Source: Embleya scabrispora (GTDB lineage: Bacteria; Actinomycetota; Actinomycetes; Streptomycetales; Streptomycetaceae). Taken from it: a stretch of DNA of 64,000 nucleotides. Shown piece after piece: positions 18,754-28,435 of this stretch (the first letter of the stretch is position 1; every line of letters begins with the position of its first letter). The notes under the pieces were generated by a model that made no database searches, was not told the DNA's origin, and saw only the letters and a program-made list of their open reading frames with translations. The translations under genes were made by a program, and so were the position numbers. Location of the stretch: NCBI RefSeq assembly GCF_002024165.1, contig NZ_MWQN01000001.1:4319501-4383500 (forward strand). The letters are read 5' to 3'.

Positions 18754-20553
18754 TCATGAGGTTGATTTGGTGATTGTGACTCTTGTGGCGCCGCCTGTTC
18801 TGGTGAGGCCTTCCGTTTGGATTTGTACGCCGGTGTGGGGGACCTTTACGCCTGTGGTGGGAGAGGCCTGGGACCAGTACGTGGTGGCTGTGTCCGTGAA
18901 GGTTGGGGTGCCTGGGCGGGAAGGGAACGTGCCCAGTCGGCCCAGGGTGATTGCGGAGGTTTGTTCGGATTCCGCGGTCAGGGCCGCGTCGGCGGTTTGG
19001 AAGCGCGTGGGCAGGGGCTTGCCGCTCGGGTCGCGGAGGGGGTCCGGGTGGATGTCGATCGGGAGGATCAGGCCTTCGCCCGGGTGGCGGGAGACGTCGT
19101 TGTCGGTGAACGCGGTGTCCCACAGCCAGATCAGTACGCCCTCGCCGTAGGGGAAGTGGGTGGCCACGCGTTTGCCGGCGGTGAGTTGGTACGGGCCGTC
19201 GACCAAGGCGGTGTCGGCGCCGACGTATTGGCGGTTTTCGACGATGTACCAGCGTTTTGCGCCGTTGGGGCGCGGGGGGAGTGGGATCAGCAGGGCCTGC
19301 GGGTCGCCTGTGGACTGGTTGGGGGCCAACTGCACCACGGTTTTCCGGGTCGGGTCGATGACGCGAACGTCCAGCCAGCCGAGTTGGAGCTTGTCCCACG
19401 CGGACAGCGCGCCCGGCAGGGAGCCCGCGCCGTCCTCGTCGCCGAGGTAGGCGCCGAGGGCCATCAGGGACCAGAAGCCGGGTGGGCCGTCGGTGGAGTC
19501 GCCCTGGTCGTACAGGTCCGGCAGGCCCAGATTGTGGCCGAACTCGTGTGCGATCACGCCCAGTCCGCCGTTCTCGGGCTGCATCGTGTAATCGCCGACC
19601 CACATCCCCGAGTCCCCGATCGGCACCCCGCCCGCCCGGTTGCCGGCCGGGCCGGTGCGGCCCACCTGGTCGGCCTCGGCGTACCAGCGGTGCGACCAGA
19701 TCGCGCCGCGGCCCTGTTCGCCGCCGCCCTGGGCCTTGTCCACGCCGGCGTGCACGATCTCCACGTTGTCCAGGTAGCCGTCGGGCTCGTCGAAGTTCCC
19801 GTCGCCGTCGAAGTCGTCCCGGTCCCACCGGTCGAACGAGGCGAGCCGCTCGCGGATCCGCGCGGCGCTCAGCCCCTCCGCAACCCGCCCGTCGTACCAG
19901 GCCCTCAGCGCGTCGCGGACCAGTGCCCAGACGTCCCGGCACACGTTCCGGCCGCACGCGTCGTTGCCGTAGCGCGCCTCGTTGTACGGCACCCGCACCC
20001 AGTCGGCGACCTCGCCGTCGATCGAGTAGCGCCCCGCCGACTGCCGCAGGTAGTACGACGCCAGTGACGGCGCGACCGTACCCGGACCGAAGAACAGGTC
20101 CCGGTAGTGGTCACGTTCGTAGCTCGGCCGCCACATCGTGGTGGTGTCCTGGGTCCGGTCCGGCGCGGGGATCGTGTTGTGCCGGGGGCCGGGGCGTGAG
20201 CCGTAGCGCTGTCCGTTCGGGCCGTCGAGACGATCGCCGAATTCGACCAGGATCACGAACACCCGCGACTCGGCGGGCGGTCGGGTCTCGGCGCTTCCCG
20301 CCGCCCCCGCCGGCACGGTGCGCGAGGTCAGTCCCGGCTTCTCGGTCATCGCCCGCACGGCCGCGTCGCGCCGCTGTCGGCGCCGCTCGCTGAACGGGTG
20401 CGACAGGTCGTGGTCGCGTTCGGCGAAGGCGCCGGAGTCGGCCCCCGCGGCCGGTTCGTCGAGTCTCGGCGCCGCACGGGTGGGCACCGCGGCGAGGACC
20501 AGCAGCGCGCACAGCACGGTGACGAGGGCGGGTGTGACGCGCCTGGGATTCAC
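18754..20553 (-). CDS. Secreted M6-family (immune inhibitor A-like) metalloprotease
   Basis: A 599-residue exported protease. A signal peptide starts with NPRRVTPALVTVLCALLVLA and probably ends near PTRA. The catalytic zinc motif HEFGHNLGLPDLYD, with the M6 extended HExxHxxGxxD form, lies about half way, preceded by VEIVHAGVDKAQGGGEQGRG. The N-terminal region (FSERRRQRRDAAVRAM) looks like a propeptide. The C-terminal domain is beta-rich. GTG at 20553 puts the signal peptide at the very N-terminus; a longer frame adds a non-signal extension. It likely degrades extracellular protein. Confidence 0.88.
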   Translation of the reverse strand: MNPRRVTPALVTVLCALLVLAAVPTRAAPRLDEPAAGADSGAFAERDHDLSHPFSERRRQRRDAAVRAMTEKPGLTSRTVPAGAAGSAETRPPAESRVFVILVEFGDRLDGPNGQRYGSRPGPRHNTIPAPDRTQDTTTMWRPSYERDHYRDLFFGPGTVAPSLASYYLRQSAGRYSIDGEVADWVRVPYNEARYGNDACGRNVCRDVWALVRDALRAWYDGRVAEGLSAARIRERLASFDRWDRDDFDGDGNFDEPDGYLDNVEIVHAGVDKAQGGGEQGRGAIWSHRWYAEADQVGRTGPAGNRAGGVPIGDSGMWVGDYTMQPENGGLGVIAHEFGHNLGLPDLYDQGDSTDGPPGFWSLMALGAYLGDEDGAGSLPGALSAWDKLQLGWLDVRVIDPTRKTVVQLAPNQSTGDPQALLIPLPPRPNGAKRWYIVENRQYVGADTALVDGPYQLTAGKRVATHFPYGEGVLIWLWDTAFTDNDVSRHPGEGLILPIDIHPDPLRDPSGKPLPTRFQTADAALTAESEQTSAITLGRLGTFPSRPGTPTFTDTATTYWSQASPTTGVKVPHTGVQIQTEGLTRTGGATRVTITKSTS

Positions 20554-20735
20554 GAGGATGCTCCGGGGCTCGGGTGGTCCGAGATCGAGGCTCACCACCC
20601 CGACCGGTCGCGGGAGGGTGCCCGGAGTCGGGACCGATAAATCCCGATCGCAATCGAATGCTTACATTGCGCGTCGCGCGCAGTAGCGTGAAACAGGGGG
20701 GCGTGCACAAAGGGGTGCAGGGGAGGTGGTGCGTC

Positions 20736-20939
20736 GTGGCAAGAGGAGATTTCTTCCGACTCGGCTACGGCGTATTCGTCACGATCGTCTTGACGGTCTC
20801 ACTACTCGCGGCCTGGGAACCGCGCACCGTGGCGGGGGCTGCCGTCGCCATGGGCATCGGGGTCGCGCTCGGCACGACGACGGCAGTACTCGGGATCCGC
20901 GCACGGCACCACGCGCCTCGGGTCACGCCCCGCGGATGA
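20736..20939 (+). CDS. Small two-helix membrane protein
   Basis: A 67-residue protein with two hydrophobic segments (GYGVFVTIVLTVSLLAAW and VAGAAVAMGIGVALGTTTAV) and a basic C-terminus. GGGAGG lies nine bases before the GTG start. Composition and start signals look like a real gene, but no family is recognised. Its last 17 bases overlap the convergent RDD gene. Confidence 0.6.
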   Translation: MARGDFFRLGYGVFVTIVLTVSLLAAWEPRTVAGAAVAMGIGVALGTTTAVLGIRARHHAPRVTPRG

Positions 20940-21654
20940 CCGTGGTGCGCGCGACCTTGTCGTGCAGGCACTGGTGCCAGGGCTGATCCCAGAACTGCCA
21001 CAGGACGTTCACCAGCCAGAACAACGTGCCCAGACAGGGCACGATGACCGGAAGGGTGTACACGCCGGCGCGGGTCCACGCGATCGACCCCGCGATGGGC
21101 CCGCCGTCGGCCACCCGGACCACCCGGATGCCCATCACCCGCTTGCCGAGGGTGCGGCCGACCCGGTCGAGTTGGAAACCCTCGTAGAGGAAGTAGAGCA
21201 GCGAGAAGATCAGCCCCGACGCGAACTGCGCGCCGAACGACACGTCGTCGTAGTCGTTGCCGGTGATCGGCCAGGAGATCAGGCCGGCGACCACGCCGAC
21301 GATCAGGCTGTCGATGATCCGCGCGACGAGACGGCGCAGCGGCCCGCCGAGCGTCGGCCCACCGCCGTATCCGCCGCCCGCGCCCGTGCCCGCGCCGTGG
21401 GTCGGCTCCTGGCCGTACGGGCCGCCCTGGCCGTACGGGCCGCCCTGGCCGTATGGGTACTGGCCCGTGGGGTCCTGGCCGTACGGCGGTTGCTCGGACG
21501 GATCGCGTCCGTAGGGCGGCTGTTGCCCGCTCGGCGGCTCCTGCCCATACGGAGGTTGATTGCCGGCCGGCGGTTGTTGTCCGTACGGATTCCCGCGGGT
21601 CGGGTCGTTGCCGGACGGGTCGGAAGGCGGCGGGGGCGGTGGGCTTCCTGTCAT
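20923..21654 (-). CDS. RDD-family membrane protein with Pro/Gly/Tyr/Gln-rich N-terminus
   Basis: A 243-residue protein. Residues 1-90 are low-complexity, with at least seven PYGQ-like repeats, and are probably disordered and cytoplasmic. From residue 95 an RDD domain follows (RRLVARIIDSLIVGVVAGL, the Arg/Asp pair, FLYEGFQ and GRTLGKRVMGIRVV) with about three to four membrane helices. RDD proteins are linked to ion or small-molecule transport but mostly uncharacterised. ATG at 21654 is chosen; TTG at 21675 is the alternative. No ribosome-binding site is visible, so a leaderless transcript is possible. It is a paralogue of the next gene. Confidence 0.85.
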   Translation of the reverse strand: MTGSPPPPPPSDPSGNDPTRGNPYGQQPPAGNQPPYGQEPPSGQQPPYGRDPSEQPPYGQDPTGQYPYGQGGPYGQGGPYGQEPTHGAGTGAGGGYGGGPTLGGPLRRLVARIIDSLIVGVVAGLISWPITGNDYDDVSFGAQFASGLIFSLLYFLYEGFQLDRVGRTLGKRVMGIRVVRVADGGPIAGSIAWTRAGVYTLPVIVPCLGTLFWLVNVLWQFWDQPWHQCLHDKVARTTVIRGA

Positions 21655-21816
21655 AAAACTGAGTAAAGCGGACAAAAGCCGACGTGAGCGTGACGCCTCG
21701 ACCGAGCCTGGCGTGTCGCGTCTGTACGGGTGACGGGTGACGGGTGACGGGCGGCCGGCGGGCCGGCAGGCGAGTCGGGCGCGCCGCGCGGACCGCCCGC
21801 CCGCCGACCCGCCGCC

Positions 21817-22752
21817 TCAGTCCCGGGCGACGAACGTGCGGGCCGCCTTGTCGTGCAGGCCCTGGCGCCACGGCCGATCGAACAGCCCCCACAGCGCGCC
21901 GAGCACGCCGACCACGAACACGCCCGGGACGTACAGGACCAGCCAGCGCCGTACCGACTGCCACAGCGTGGGGGTGTCGTGGCTGTCCAGGTCGGCCACC
22001 CGCAGGCCGAACAGGGTCTTGCCCAGCGAGCGGCCCCACTTCCAGGTGGGCAGCGCCTCGTACAGCAGCGCCGCCGCGAGCACGGTGCCGAGCACGATCG
22101 CGAGTGCGGTGCCGGTGGTGCCGTCGAGCAGCCACACGGTGGTGTCGCGACCCTCGTAACGGGCCCGGTCGATCTTGTCCCGGATGTGGTCGACCGCGTC
22201 CGGCACGATCGGGATGGCCACCGCGATGCCGGCCGCGAGCGGCACCAGCGCGTCGGCGATCCGGGCGAGCAGGCGGCGGCCCAGGTGCGCCGGCCGCCGC
22301 TCGTTGCTGCCGAACAGGTCGGCCTGTACCGGCCGCCACGGCCCCGCCTCCCCGTCGGCGCGCGGCGGCGGCACGGTCTCGGCCGGCGGCGTCGTCCCAC
22401 CCGCCCCCCGCGCCCCTCGCACCCCACCGGTCGGCGCGGTCGGACCCGTCGGCCCCGAACGCGGCGCGCCCCCGCCCGGTCCCGGCTCGGCGCTCGGCGG
22501 CGCGTACATCCCGGTCGACGACATGTCGTACGGCGCGCCCGTGCTGGTGGACAACACCTCGCCGCGGATCACCCGGCCGCCCTGCCCGATCGCCTCGGGC
22601 GGGTTGGCCCGGATCGCGCCGCCGCCCGCGTCGGCGGTCGGGCCGTCGGCCGGCCGGCTGCTGTCCGGCACCCAGGCACCGCCGTCCCAGTAGCGGATGT
22701 GGCCGGTGATCTCCGGGTCCGGGTACCAACCCGGTGCGGGCGCAGAGGACAT
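21817..22752 (-). CDS. RDD-family membrane protein with N-terminal DUF2510 domain
   Basis: A 311-residue protein. The N-terminus [20 protein letters not shown] is a DUF2510 motif, a short Trp-rich module found at the cytoplasmic ends of many actinobacterial membrane proteins. A flexible Pro/Gly-rich linker follows, then an RDD domain ([40 protein letters not shown], and the final [16 protein letters not shown]). It shares the C-terminal HDK-A-RT ending with the next RDD gene on its strand, so the two are tandem duplicates. It is divergent from clpS across 116 bases. Confidence 0.85.
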   Translation of the reverse strand: MSSAPAPGWYPDPEITGHIRYWDGGAWVPDSSRPADGPTADAGGGAIRANPPEAIGQGGRVIRGEVLSTSTGAPYDMSSTGMYAPPSAEPGPGGGAPRSGPTGPTAPTGGVRGARGAGGTTPPAETVPPPRADGEAGPWRPVQADLFGSNERRPAHLGRRLLARIADALVPLAAGIAVAIPIVPDAVDHIRDKIDRARYEGRDTTVWLLDGTTGTALAIVLGTVLAAALLYEALPTWKWGRSLGKTLFGLRVADLDSHDTPTLWQSVRRWLVLYVPGVFVVGVLGALWGLFDRPWRQGLHDKAARTFVARD

Positions 22753-22868
22753 GCGCGGGATTTTGCCGTACCCGAGGGGGGACGGGTACGCCCCGGGTCA
22801 CATCCGGGCACGCCCGCCCCCGTCGAGCCGGTTCGCCCGGGCCCTGGCCTGATGGCAGCATGGGTCCC

Positions 22869-23159
22869 ATGAGTGTCGCTCCCATCGAGGTCGAGAAGCA
22901 TCAGCCCGACGAGGACGTCCGGGCCGAGACCCCGTGGGTGTGCATCGTCTGGAACGACCCGATCAACCTGATGTCGTACGTCACCTACGTCTTCCAGTCC
23001 TACTTCGGTTATCCGAAGCGCAAGGCCGAGAAGCTGATGCACGACGTGCACAACAAGGGTCGGGCCGTGGTGTCGTCGGGGACGCGCGAGGAGATGGAGC
23101 GCGACACCACGGCGATGCACGGGTTCGGGCTGTGGGCGACCCTTCAGCACGACAAGTGA
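22869..23159 (+). CDS. clpS: ATP-dependent Clp protease adaptor ClpS
   Basis: A 96-residue adaptor that hands N-degron substrates to ClpA/C-ClpP. The core has [20 protein letters not shown] and [17 protein letters not shown], carrying the NDP(x)N and hydrophobic-pocket residues of the family, and ends in the usual [13 protein letters not shown] 22869 and ATG 22860 are both possible; the former gives the common MSVAPIE-like start. It is followed by the DUF2017 gene, as in most actinobacteria. Confidence 0.93.
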   Translation: MSVAPIEVEKHQPDEDVRAETPWVCIVWNDPINLMSYVTYVFQSYFGYPKRKAEKLMHDVHNKGRAVVSSGTREEMERDTTAMHGFGLWATLQHDK

Positions 23160-23247
23160 CGCCCGCGCGGTTCGAACGACCCGGCCGGCCCCTCGGGTGG
23201 CCGCCGCACCCTCTCCTCGCCCATCTTCTCCGGGAGTTGCACAGCCT

Positions 23248-23844
23248 GTGAACGGCCTCTTCATGCGCGGACGCTCGGGACGGCCCGAGATCGTCCTGGA
23301 GGACATGCACGTGCGAGTGCTGGCCGATCTGTGCGGTCAACTGGTCGAGATGGTCTCGCCCGACGACGAGGCCGCCGATCCGCTGGCCGCCGAACTGGGC
23401 CTGACCGGACTCGGCTCGACCGAGGCGCCGGCCACTCCGGAGGACCCGGCGCTGGCCCGCCTGTTGCCGGACGCCTACGCCGACGACGCGGAGGCGGCGG
23501 CCGAGTTCCGCCGGTACACCGAGACCGACCTGCGGCTGCGCAAGCGGGACAACGCGCGGATCGTGCTCGCCGACCTGGCCGAACTGGTCGACCTGACCGA
23601 ACCGGCCGAGGACGACGCGGTCACGAGCGGCCGCGAGCACCGGGTGGTGCTGGACGCGCCGGGTGTACAGGCCTGGCTCGGCACGCTCAACGACCTGCGC
23701 CTGGTGATCGGTACACGACTGGAAGTCACCGAGGACATGGAGGAGTTCGAGGCCAAACTGGCCGACGACGACCCGCGCCGATGGTTGTTCGCGGTGTTCC
23801 ACTGGCTGGGCGGCCTCCAGGACTCGCTGCTCGGGGCGTTGTAG
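23248..23844 (+). CDS. DUF2017 family protein
   Basis: A 198-residue acidic, helical cytoplasmic protein of a family that regularly sits next to clpS in actinobacteria. Recognisable parts are VRVLADLCGQLVEMV, RLLPDAYADDAEAAAEFRRY and the C-terminal WLFAVFHWLGGLQDSLL. No catalytic motif is seen and the function is unknown; the constant clpS neighbourhood suggests a link to protein turnover. GTG is preceded by GGGAG eleven bases upstream. Confidence 0.85.
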   Translation: MNGLFMRGRSGRPEIVLEDMHVRVLADLCGQLVEMVSPDDEAADPLAAELGLTGLGSTEAPATPEDPALARLLPDAYADDAEAAAEFRRYTETDLRLRKRDNARIVLADLAELVDLTEPAEDDAVTSGREHRVVLDAPGVQAWLGTLNDLRLVIGTRLEVTEDMEEFEAKLADDDPRRWLFAVFHWLGGLQDSLLGAL

Positions 23845-24004
23845 CCCCGCAGCGGGCGAACGCACGCACGGTGAACCGGCCACCCCGGCCACCCCGGCCA
23901 TCCCGGCCATCCCGATCAAAGGAACACGCCGGAACAATCGGAATACCGGTTTCCACCTCCCGTCGTTGGTAATACGGCCTCCGTACCGACGAACGGGAGC
24001 GATC

Positions 24005-25414
24005 ATGACGGAGACCGAAGCCGGCTCGACCGCCGCGGCGGCCGGGCCCGGTGCGGATGCCGAGGGCTACGAGCGGGGGCTGAACGGCCGGCAGATCCAG
24101 ATGATCGCCATCGGCGGGGCGATCGGCACCGGGCTCTTCCTCGGTGCGGGCGGGGCGATCGAGAAGGCCGGGCCGTCGTTGATCGCCGCCTACGCGGTGG
24201 CCGGCGTACTGATCTTCTTCGTCATGCGCGCGCTGGGCGAGTTGCTGCTGTACCGCCCGGTGGCGGGCAGTTTCGCGGAATACGCGCGGGAGTTCTTCGG
24301 TCCGTTCGCCGGGTTCGTCACCGGGTGGACGTACTGGATCATGTGGGTGGTCACCGGGATGGCGGAGATCACCGCCGCGGGCGTCTACGTGCAGTACTGG
24401 TGGCCGGCGGTTCCGCAGTGGGTGACCGCGCTCGTGGTGCTGACCGTGTTGTTCGCGGCCAATCTGATCTCGGTCAAACTGTTCGGCGAGTTCGAGTTCT
24501 GGTTCTCGATGATCAAGGTGACCGCGATCATCGGGATGATCCTGGTCGGCATCGGGGTGCTGATCTTCGGCTTCGGCGAGGCGGGCGACCAGGCGTCCGT
24601 CTCGCACCTGTGGTCCGACGGCGGGTTCGCGCCCAACGGCGTCGGACAGACCCTGCTGGTGCTCCAGATCGTGATGTTCGCGTTCCTGGGCGTCGAACTG
24701 GTCGGGGTGACCGCGGGCGAGGCGCAGAACCCGGAGAAGGTGCTGCCGCGCGCGATCAACACCATCCCGTTCCGGATCGGGCTGTTCTACATCGGCGCGC
24801 TGTTGATCATCCTCTCGCTGGCGCCGTGGACCGACTTCCACGCCAAGGAGAGCCCGTTCGTGCTGGTCTTCGACCGGGTCGGCATCCCCGCCGCGGCGGC
24901 GATCATCAATTTCGTGGTGCTTACCGCGGCGCTGTCCTCGTGCAACTCGGGGCTGTACTCGACCGGTCGCATGTTGCGCACGCTCGCGGTGGAGGGGCAG
25001 GCGCCGCCGCGGGTGAGCGGGCTCAGTTCGCACCGGGTGCCGGCCATGGCGATCACCGTCTCGGCGATCGTGATGGGCCTGGGGGTGCTGGTCAACGCGC
25101 TGGTCCCGGACAAGGCGTTCATGTACATCACCTCGGTGGCCACCGTCGGCGCGCTGTGGACGTGGGGCATGATCGTCGGCTGCCAGATGCGCTACCGGCG
25201 CGCGGTGGACCGGGGGCGGCTGGCCGGGCACGGCTTCCGGATGCCGGGCGCGCCGTACACGGGGTGGGCGGTGCTGGCGTTCCTGGCGATGGTGGTGGTC
25301 CTGCTCGGCTTCTCGGCGGACACCCGGATCGCGCTGTACGTGGTGCCGATCTGGGTGGCGTTCCTGGTGGTGGCGTACATCCCGGTGCGGCGCGGGCGCG
25401 GGGCGCGGGCCTGA
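24005..25414 (+). CDS. Amino acid permease (APC superfamily)
   Basis: A 469-residue permease with about 12 membrane helices. The first helix has the APC signature IAIGGAIGTGLFLGAG, followed by RALGELLLYRPVAGSFAEYA and the conserved FAFLGVELVGVTAGEAQNPE. The sequence is of the AnsP/GabP/CycA amino-acid transporter type. It should import a neutral amino acid by proton symport; the exact one is unclear. GGGAGC sits five bases before the ATG. A hairpin follows the stop codon. Confidence 0.9.
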   Translation: MTETEAGSTAAAAGPGADAEGYERGLNGRQIQMIAIGGAIGTGLFLGAGGAIEKAGPSLIAAYAVAGVLIFFVMRALGELLLYRPVAGSFAEYAREFFGPFAGFVTGWTYWIMWVVTGMAEITAAGVYVQYWWPAVPQWVTALVVLTVLFAANLISVKLFGEFEFWFSMIKVTAIIGMILVGIGVLIFGFGEAGDQASVSHLWSDGGFAPNGVGQTLLVLQIVMFAFLGVELVGVTAGEAQNPEKVLPRAINTIPFRIGLFYIGALLIILSLAPWTDFHAKESPFVLVFDRVGIPAAAAIINFVVLTAALSSCNSGLYSTGRMLRTLAVEGQAPPRVSGLSSHRVPAMAITVSAIVMGLGVLVNALVPDKAFMYITSVATVGALWTWGMIVGCQMRYRRAVDRGRLAGHGFRMPGAPYTGWAVLAFLAMVVVLLGFSADTRIALYVVPIWVAFLVVAYIPVRRGRGARA

Positions 25415-25444
25415 GCGCGGGGGCGGAGCCGGCGCCGGCCGCAC

Positions 25445-25465
25445 ACCCACGCGAGTCGCGCGGGT
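25445..25465 (+). terminator. Hairpin after the amino acid permease
   Basis: ACCCACGCG and CGCGCGGGT pair around AGT with one mismatch. It lies 30 bases after the permease stop and 19 bases before the next start. Confidence 0.4.
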
Positions 25466-25483
25466 GCTCAGTACGCTCGGGGC

Positions 25484-25897
25484 ATGCTCACCATCACCGC
25501 AGCCCTACGCGATCGCATCGTCGCCCACGCCCGTGCCGACCACCCCGACGAGGCGTGTGGCGTCGTCGCCGGGCCCGAGGGCAGCGACCGGCCCGAGCGG
25601 TTCATCCCGATGCTCAACGCCGCGCGCTCGCCCACGTTCTACGAGTTCGACTCGGCCGACCTGTTCAAGCTCTACCGGGAGATGGACGACCGGGACGAGG
25701 AGCCGGTGATCGTCTACCACTCGCACACCGCGACCGAGGCGTACCCGTCGCGCACGGACGTCTCCTACGCGTCCGAGCCGAACGCGCACTACGTGCTCGT
25801 GTCGACGCGGGAGGAGGACACCTACGAGTTCCGGTCGTTCCGGATCGTCGACGGCGTGATCACCGAGGAGGAGGTCCGGGTGGTGGACGCCTACTGA
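25484..25897 (+). CDS. mec: JAMM/MPN+ metalloprotease of the CysO pathway
   Basis: A 137-residue zinc peptidase. The JAMM residues are all present: Glu23 in DEACG, His79 and His81 in HSHT, Ser89 and Asp92 in SRTD. In Mycobacterium tuberculosis the homologue Mec+ (Rv1334) cuts the bond between cysteine and the sulfur-carrier protein CysO, releasing free cysteine. The same three functions are encoded here in the same order (protease, CysO, CysM), so the role can be transferred with good confidence. The transcript is separate from cysO, which has its own leader region 150 bases downstream. Confidence 0.9.
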   Translation: MLTITAALRDRIVAHARADHPDEACGVVAGPEGSDRPERFIPMLNAARSPTFYEFDSADLFKLYREMDDRDEEPVIVYHSHTATEAYPSRTDVSYASEPNAHYVLVSTREEDTYEFRSFRIVDGVITEEEVRVVDAY

Positions 25898-26048
25898 GGG
25901 GGCCTTCCGGACGTCGTCGCGCGCTCGTTGCGCGCTCGTCCCGCCCCGCTCGGCTTTCGTCCCGCCGGTCGTCTCACCCGTCGATATGGGATGTTCCGGC
26001 ATGCGAGATCACATCGGAGCGCCCCGGAGGAATGGCTAGCATGACCAT

Positions 26049-26180
26049 ATGCGTTATGCGGGCGTGAATACGACGGAAGCGGTGCCGGGCGGAGCCCCGG
26101 GTGCCCTCCTTGTCGCACGCCTGCACGTCGACCTGTGCCGACTCTCCAGCGCCCTCTGTCGCGCTGCGCGCGTGGGCTGA
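26049..26180 (+). CDS. Cysteine leader peptide upstream of cysO-cysM
   Basis: A 43-residue peptide too short for usual gene calling. Its C-terminal half reads RLHVDLCRLSSALCRAARVG, which matches the actinobacterial leader-peptide pattern with two cysteine codons (Cys30 TGC, Cys37 TGT) that stands in front of sulfur and cysteine genes. A -10-like TAGCAT at 26036-26041 ends seven bases before the ATG, suggesting a leaderless transcript, as is common in this family. Slow decoding at the Cys codons would change folding of the following 168 bases and so expression of cysO. An alternative nearby ATG at 26041 opens a nine-codon frame. Confidence 0.75.
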   Translation: MRYAGVNTTEAVPGGAPGALLVARLHVDLCRLSSALCRAARVG

Positions 26181-26348
26181 TCCCGAGGTCGGATCGGCCC
26201 ACCAGGCACCCCAGGCGGCAGGCACGTCCCGCAGCACCGGCGCATCTGAACGACCCCCCGCCCCACCGCCTCCGATGGAGCGTCGGGGGCGCGGCCCGCG
26301 TCCGGACTGCGTTCTCTCCGTTCGCGTCACAACCAGAGGAGCGCATCC
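26181..26348 (+). promoter_or_regulatory. Untranslated region between leader peptide and cysO (attenuator candidate)
   Basis: No gene is seen. It is C-rich at 26247-26275 and G-rich at 26280-26300, so alternative foldings are possible, though I could not find one single dominant hairpin by eye. CAGAGGAG ends nine bases before the cysO ATG. Confidence 0.4.
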
Positions 26349-27580
<1,232 letters not shown>

Positions 27581-27600
27581 GCCTCCTTTTCGTTCCCGTT

Positions 27601-27656
27601 GTCGAGGCCGCTTCCCGCCTCCCGGTTCACGCCGGGGGTCTGGAGGCGGCCTCGAC
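27601..27656. terminator. Bidirectional hairpin between cysM and the TetR gene
   Basis: GTCGAGGCCGC at 27601 pairs perfectly with GCGGCCTCGAC at 27646; CCTCC/GGAGG extends the fold inside. It lies between two convergent genes and can serve both. Confidence 0.75.
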
Positions 27657-27675
27657 GCGTCGGGGGCGCGGGTGT

Positions 27676-28293
27676 TCAGGCGGCGGTGAGCAGGGCTTCG
27701 GCCAGGGTGCGTACGGCGGCGGCCACCCGCTCGCCCTCGCCCCGCTCGAGCAGGCGCAACACGGATTGGCTCTGCAAACCGGCGAGCAGGAGGTGGGCCT
27801 GCGTCTCGCCGTCGAGGTCGGGGCGGCGGGCGGCGAGCAGGTCGGCGATGTGTCCGTGCCAGAACCCGTAGACCGGGTGTGCGGTGCGCGGGTCCTCGGT
27901 GGGGTCGGCCGCCGCTTTCGGGGCGGTGCTCGCGGCGTGGCCGAGCGCGGCCATCAGGCCCTTGTTGCGGGCGACCACGTCGACGATGGCGTCGAGGAAG
28001 GCGAGCAGGCGCTCCCGGGGCGGGGCGCCGGGGCCGAGCGGCGGCGGGCCGGTGGTGACCGCCTCGGTCAGGGCGAGTGCGCGCTCCGCCATCAGGGCCT
28101 CCATCAGGCCCATCCGGCTGCCGAAGCGGTGGAACACCGTGCCCTTGCCGACGCCCGCCGCCGCGGCGACCTGCTCCATCGAGATCTGCTCCGGGCGGTG
28201 CCGGGCCAGCAGCTCCTCGGTGGCGCGCAGGATCGCCCGCCGGTTGCGGGCCGCGTCGGCGCGTTCGGGGCGGTCGGTGGGGGCTTCGGGCAT
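27676..28293 (-). CDS. TetR-family repressor of the divergent quinone reductase
   Basis: A 205-residue regulator. The HTH covers residues 15-60 (RRAILRATEELLARHRPEQI, then VAAAAGVGKGTVFHRFGSRM); the effector domain has the GPPPLGPGAPPRERLLAFLD loop. It is a paralogue of the TetR at 62.6-63.3 kb. ATG 28293 follows GAGG by six bases; ATG 28305 has no such site. Two near-identical palindromes occupy the interval to the divergent reductase gene, so it probably represses both genes and reacts to a reactive electrophile or quinone. Confidence 0.88.
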   Translation of the reverse strand: MPEAPTDRPERADAARNRRAILRATEELLARHRPEQISMEQVAAAAGVGKGTVFHRFGSRMGLMEALMAERALALTEAVTTGPPPLGPGAPPRERLLAFLDAIVDVVARNKGLMAALGHAASTAPKAAADPTEDPRTAHPVYGFWHGHIADLLAARRPDLDGETQAHLLLAGLQSQSVLRLLERGEGERVAAAVRTLAEALLTAA

Positions 28294-28332
28294 CGCGTTC
28301 CTCATCCCTGGTCGGGGCTTGTGACCCGTGGA

Positions 28333-28385
28333 CAACTTGACTGGCGGTCCAGTACGTTCGGAGTCAACTTGACCGGTGGTCCAGT
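28333..28385. promoter_or_regulatory. Two TetR operators
   Basis: Operator 1 is ACTGG-CGGT-CCAGT at 28340-28353; operator 2 is ACCGG-TGGT-CCAGT at 28372-28385, with one mismatch. Both are preceded by CAACTTG, so the whole repeat is a 21-base near-duplicate. Centres are 32 bases apart, three helical turns, which would place two TetR dimers on one DNA face. Confidence 0.75.
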
Positions 28386-28435
28386 TTTCTGCCGGTCGGG
28401 TATCTCCCATGTTCTCCTGCCGCCCGGAGGGTCGA

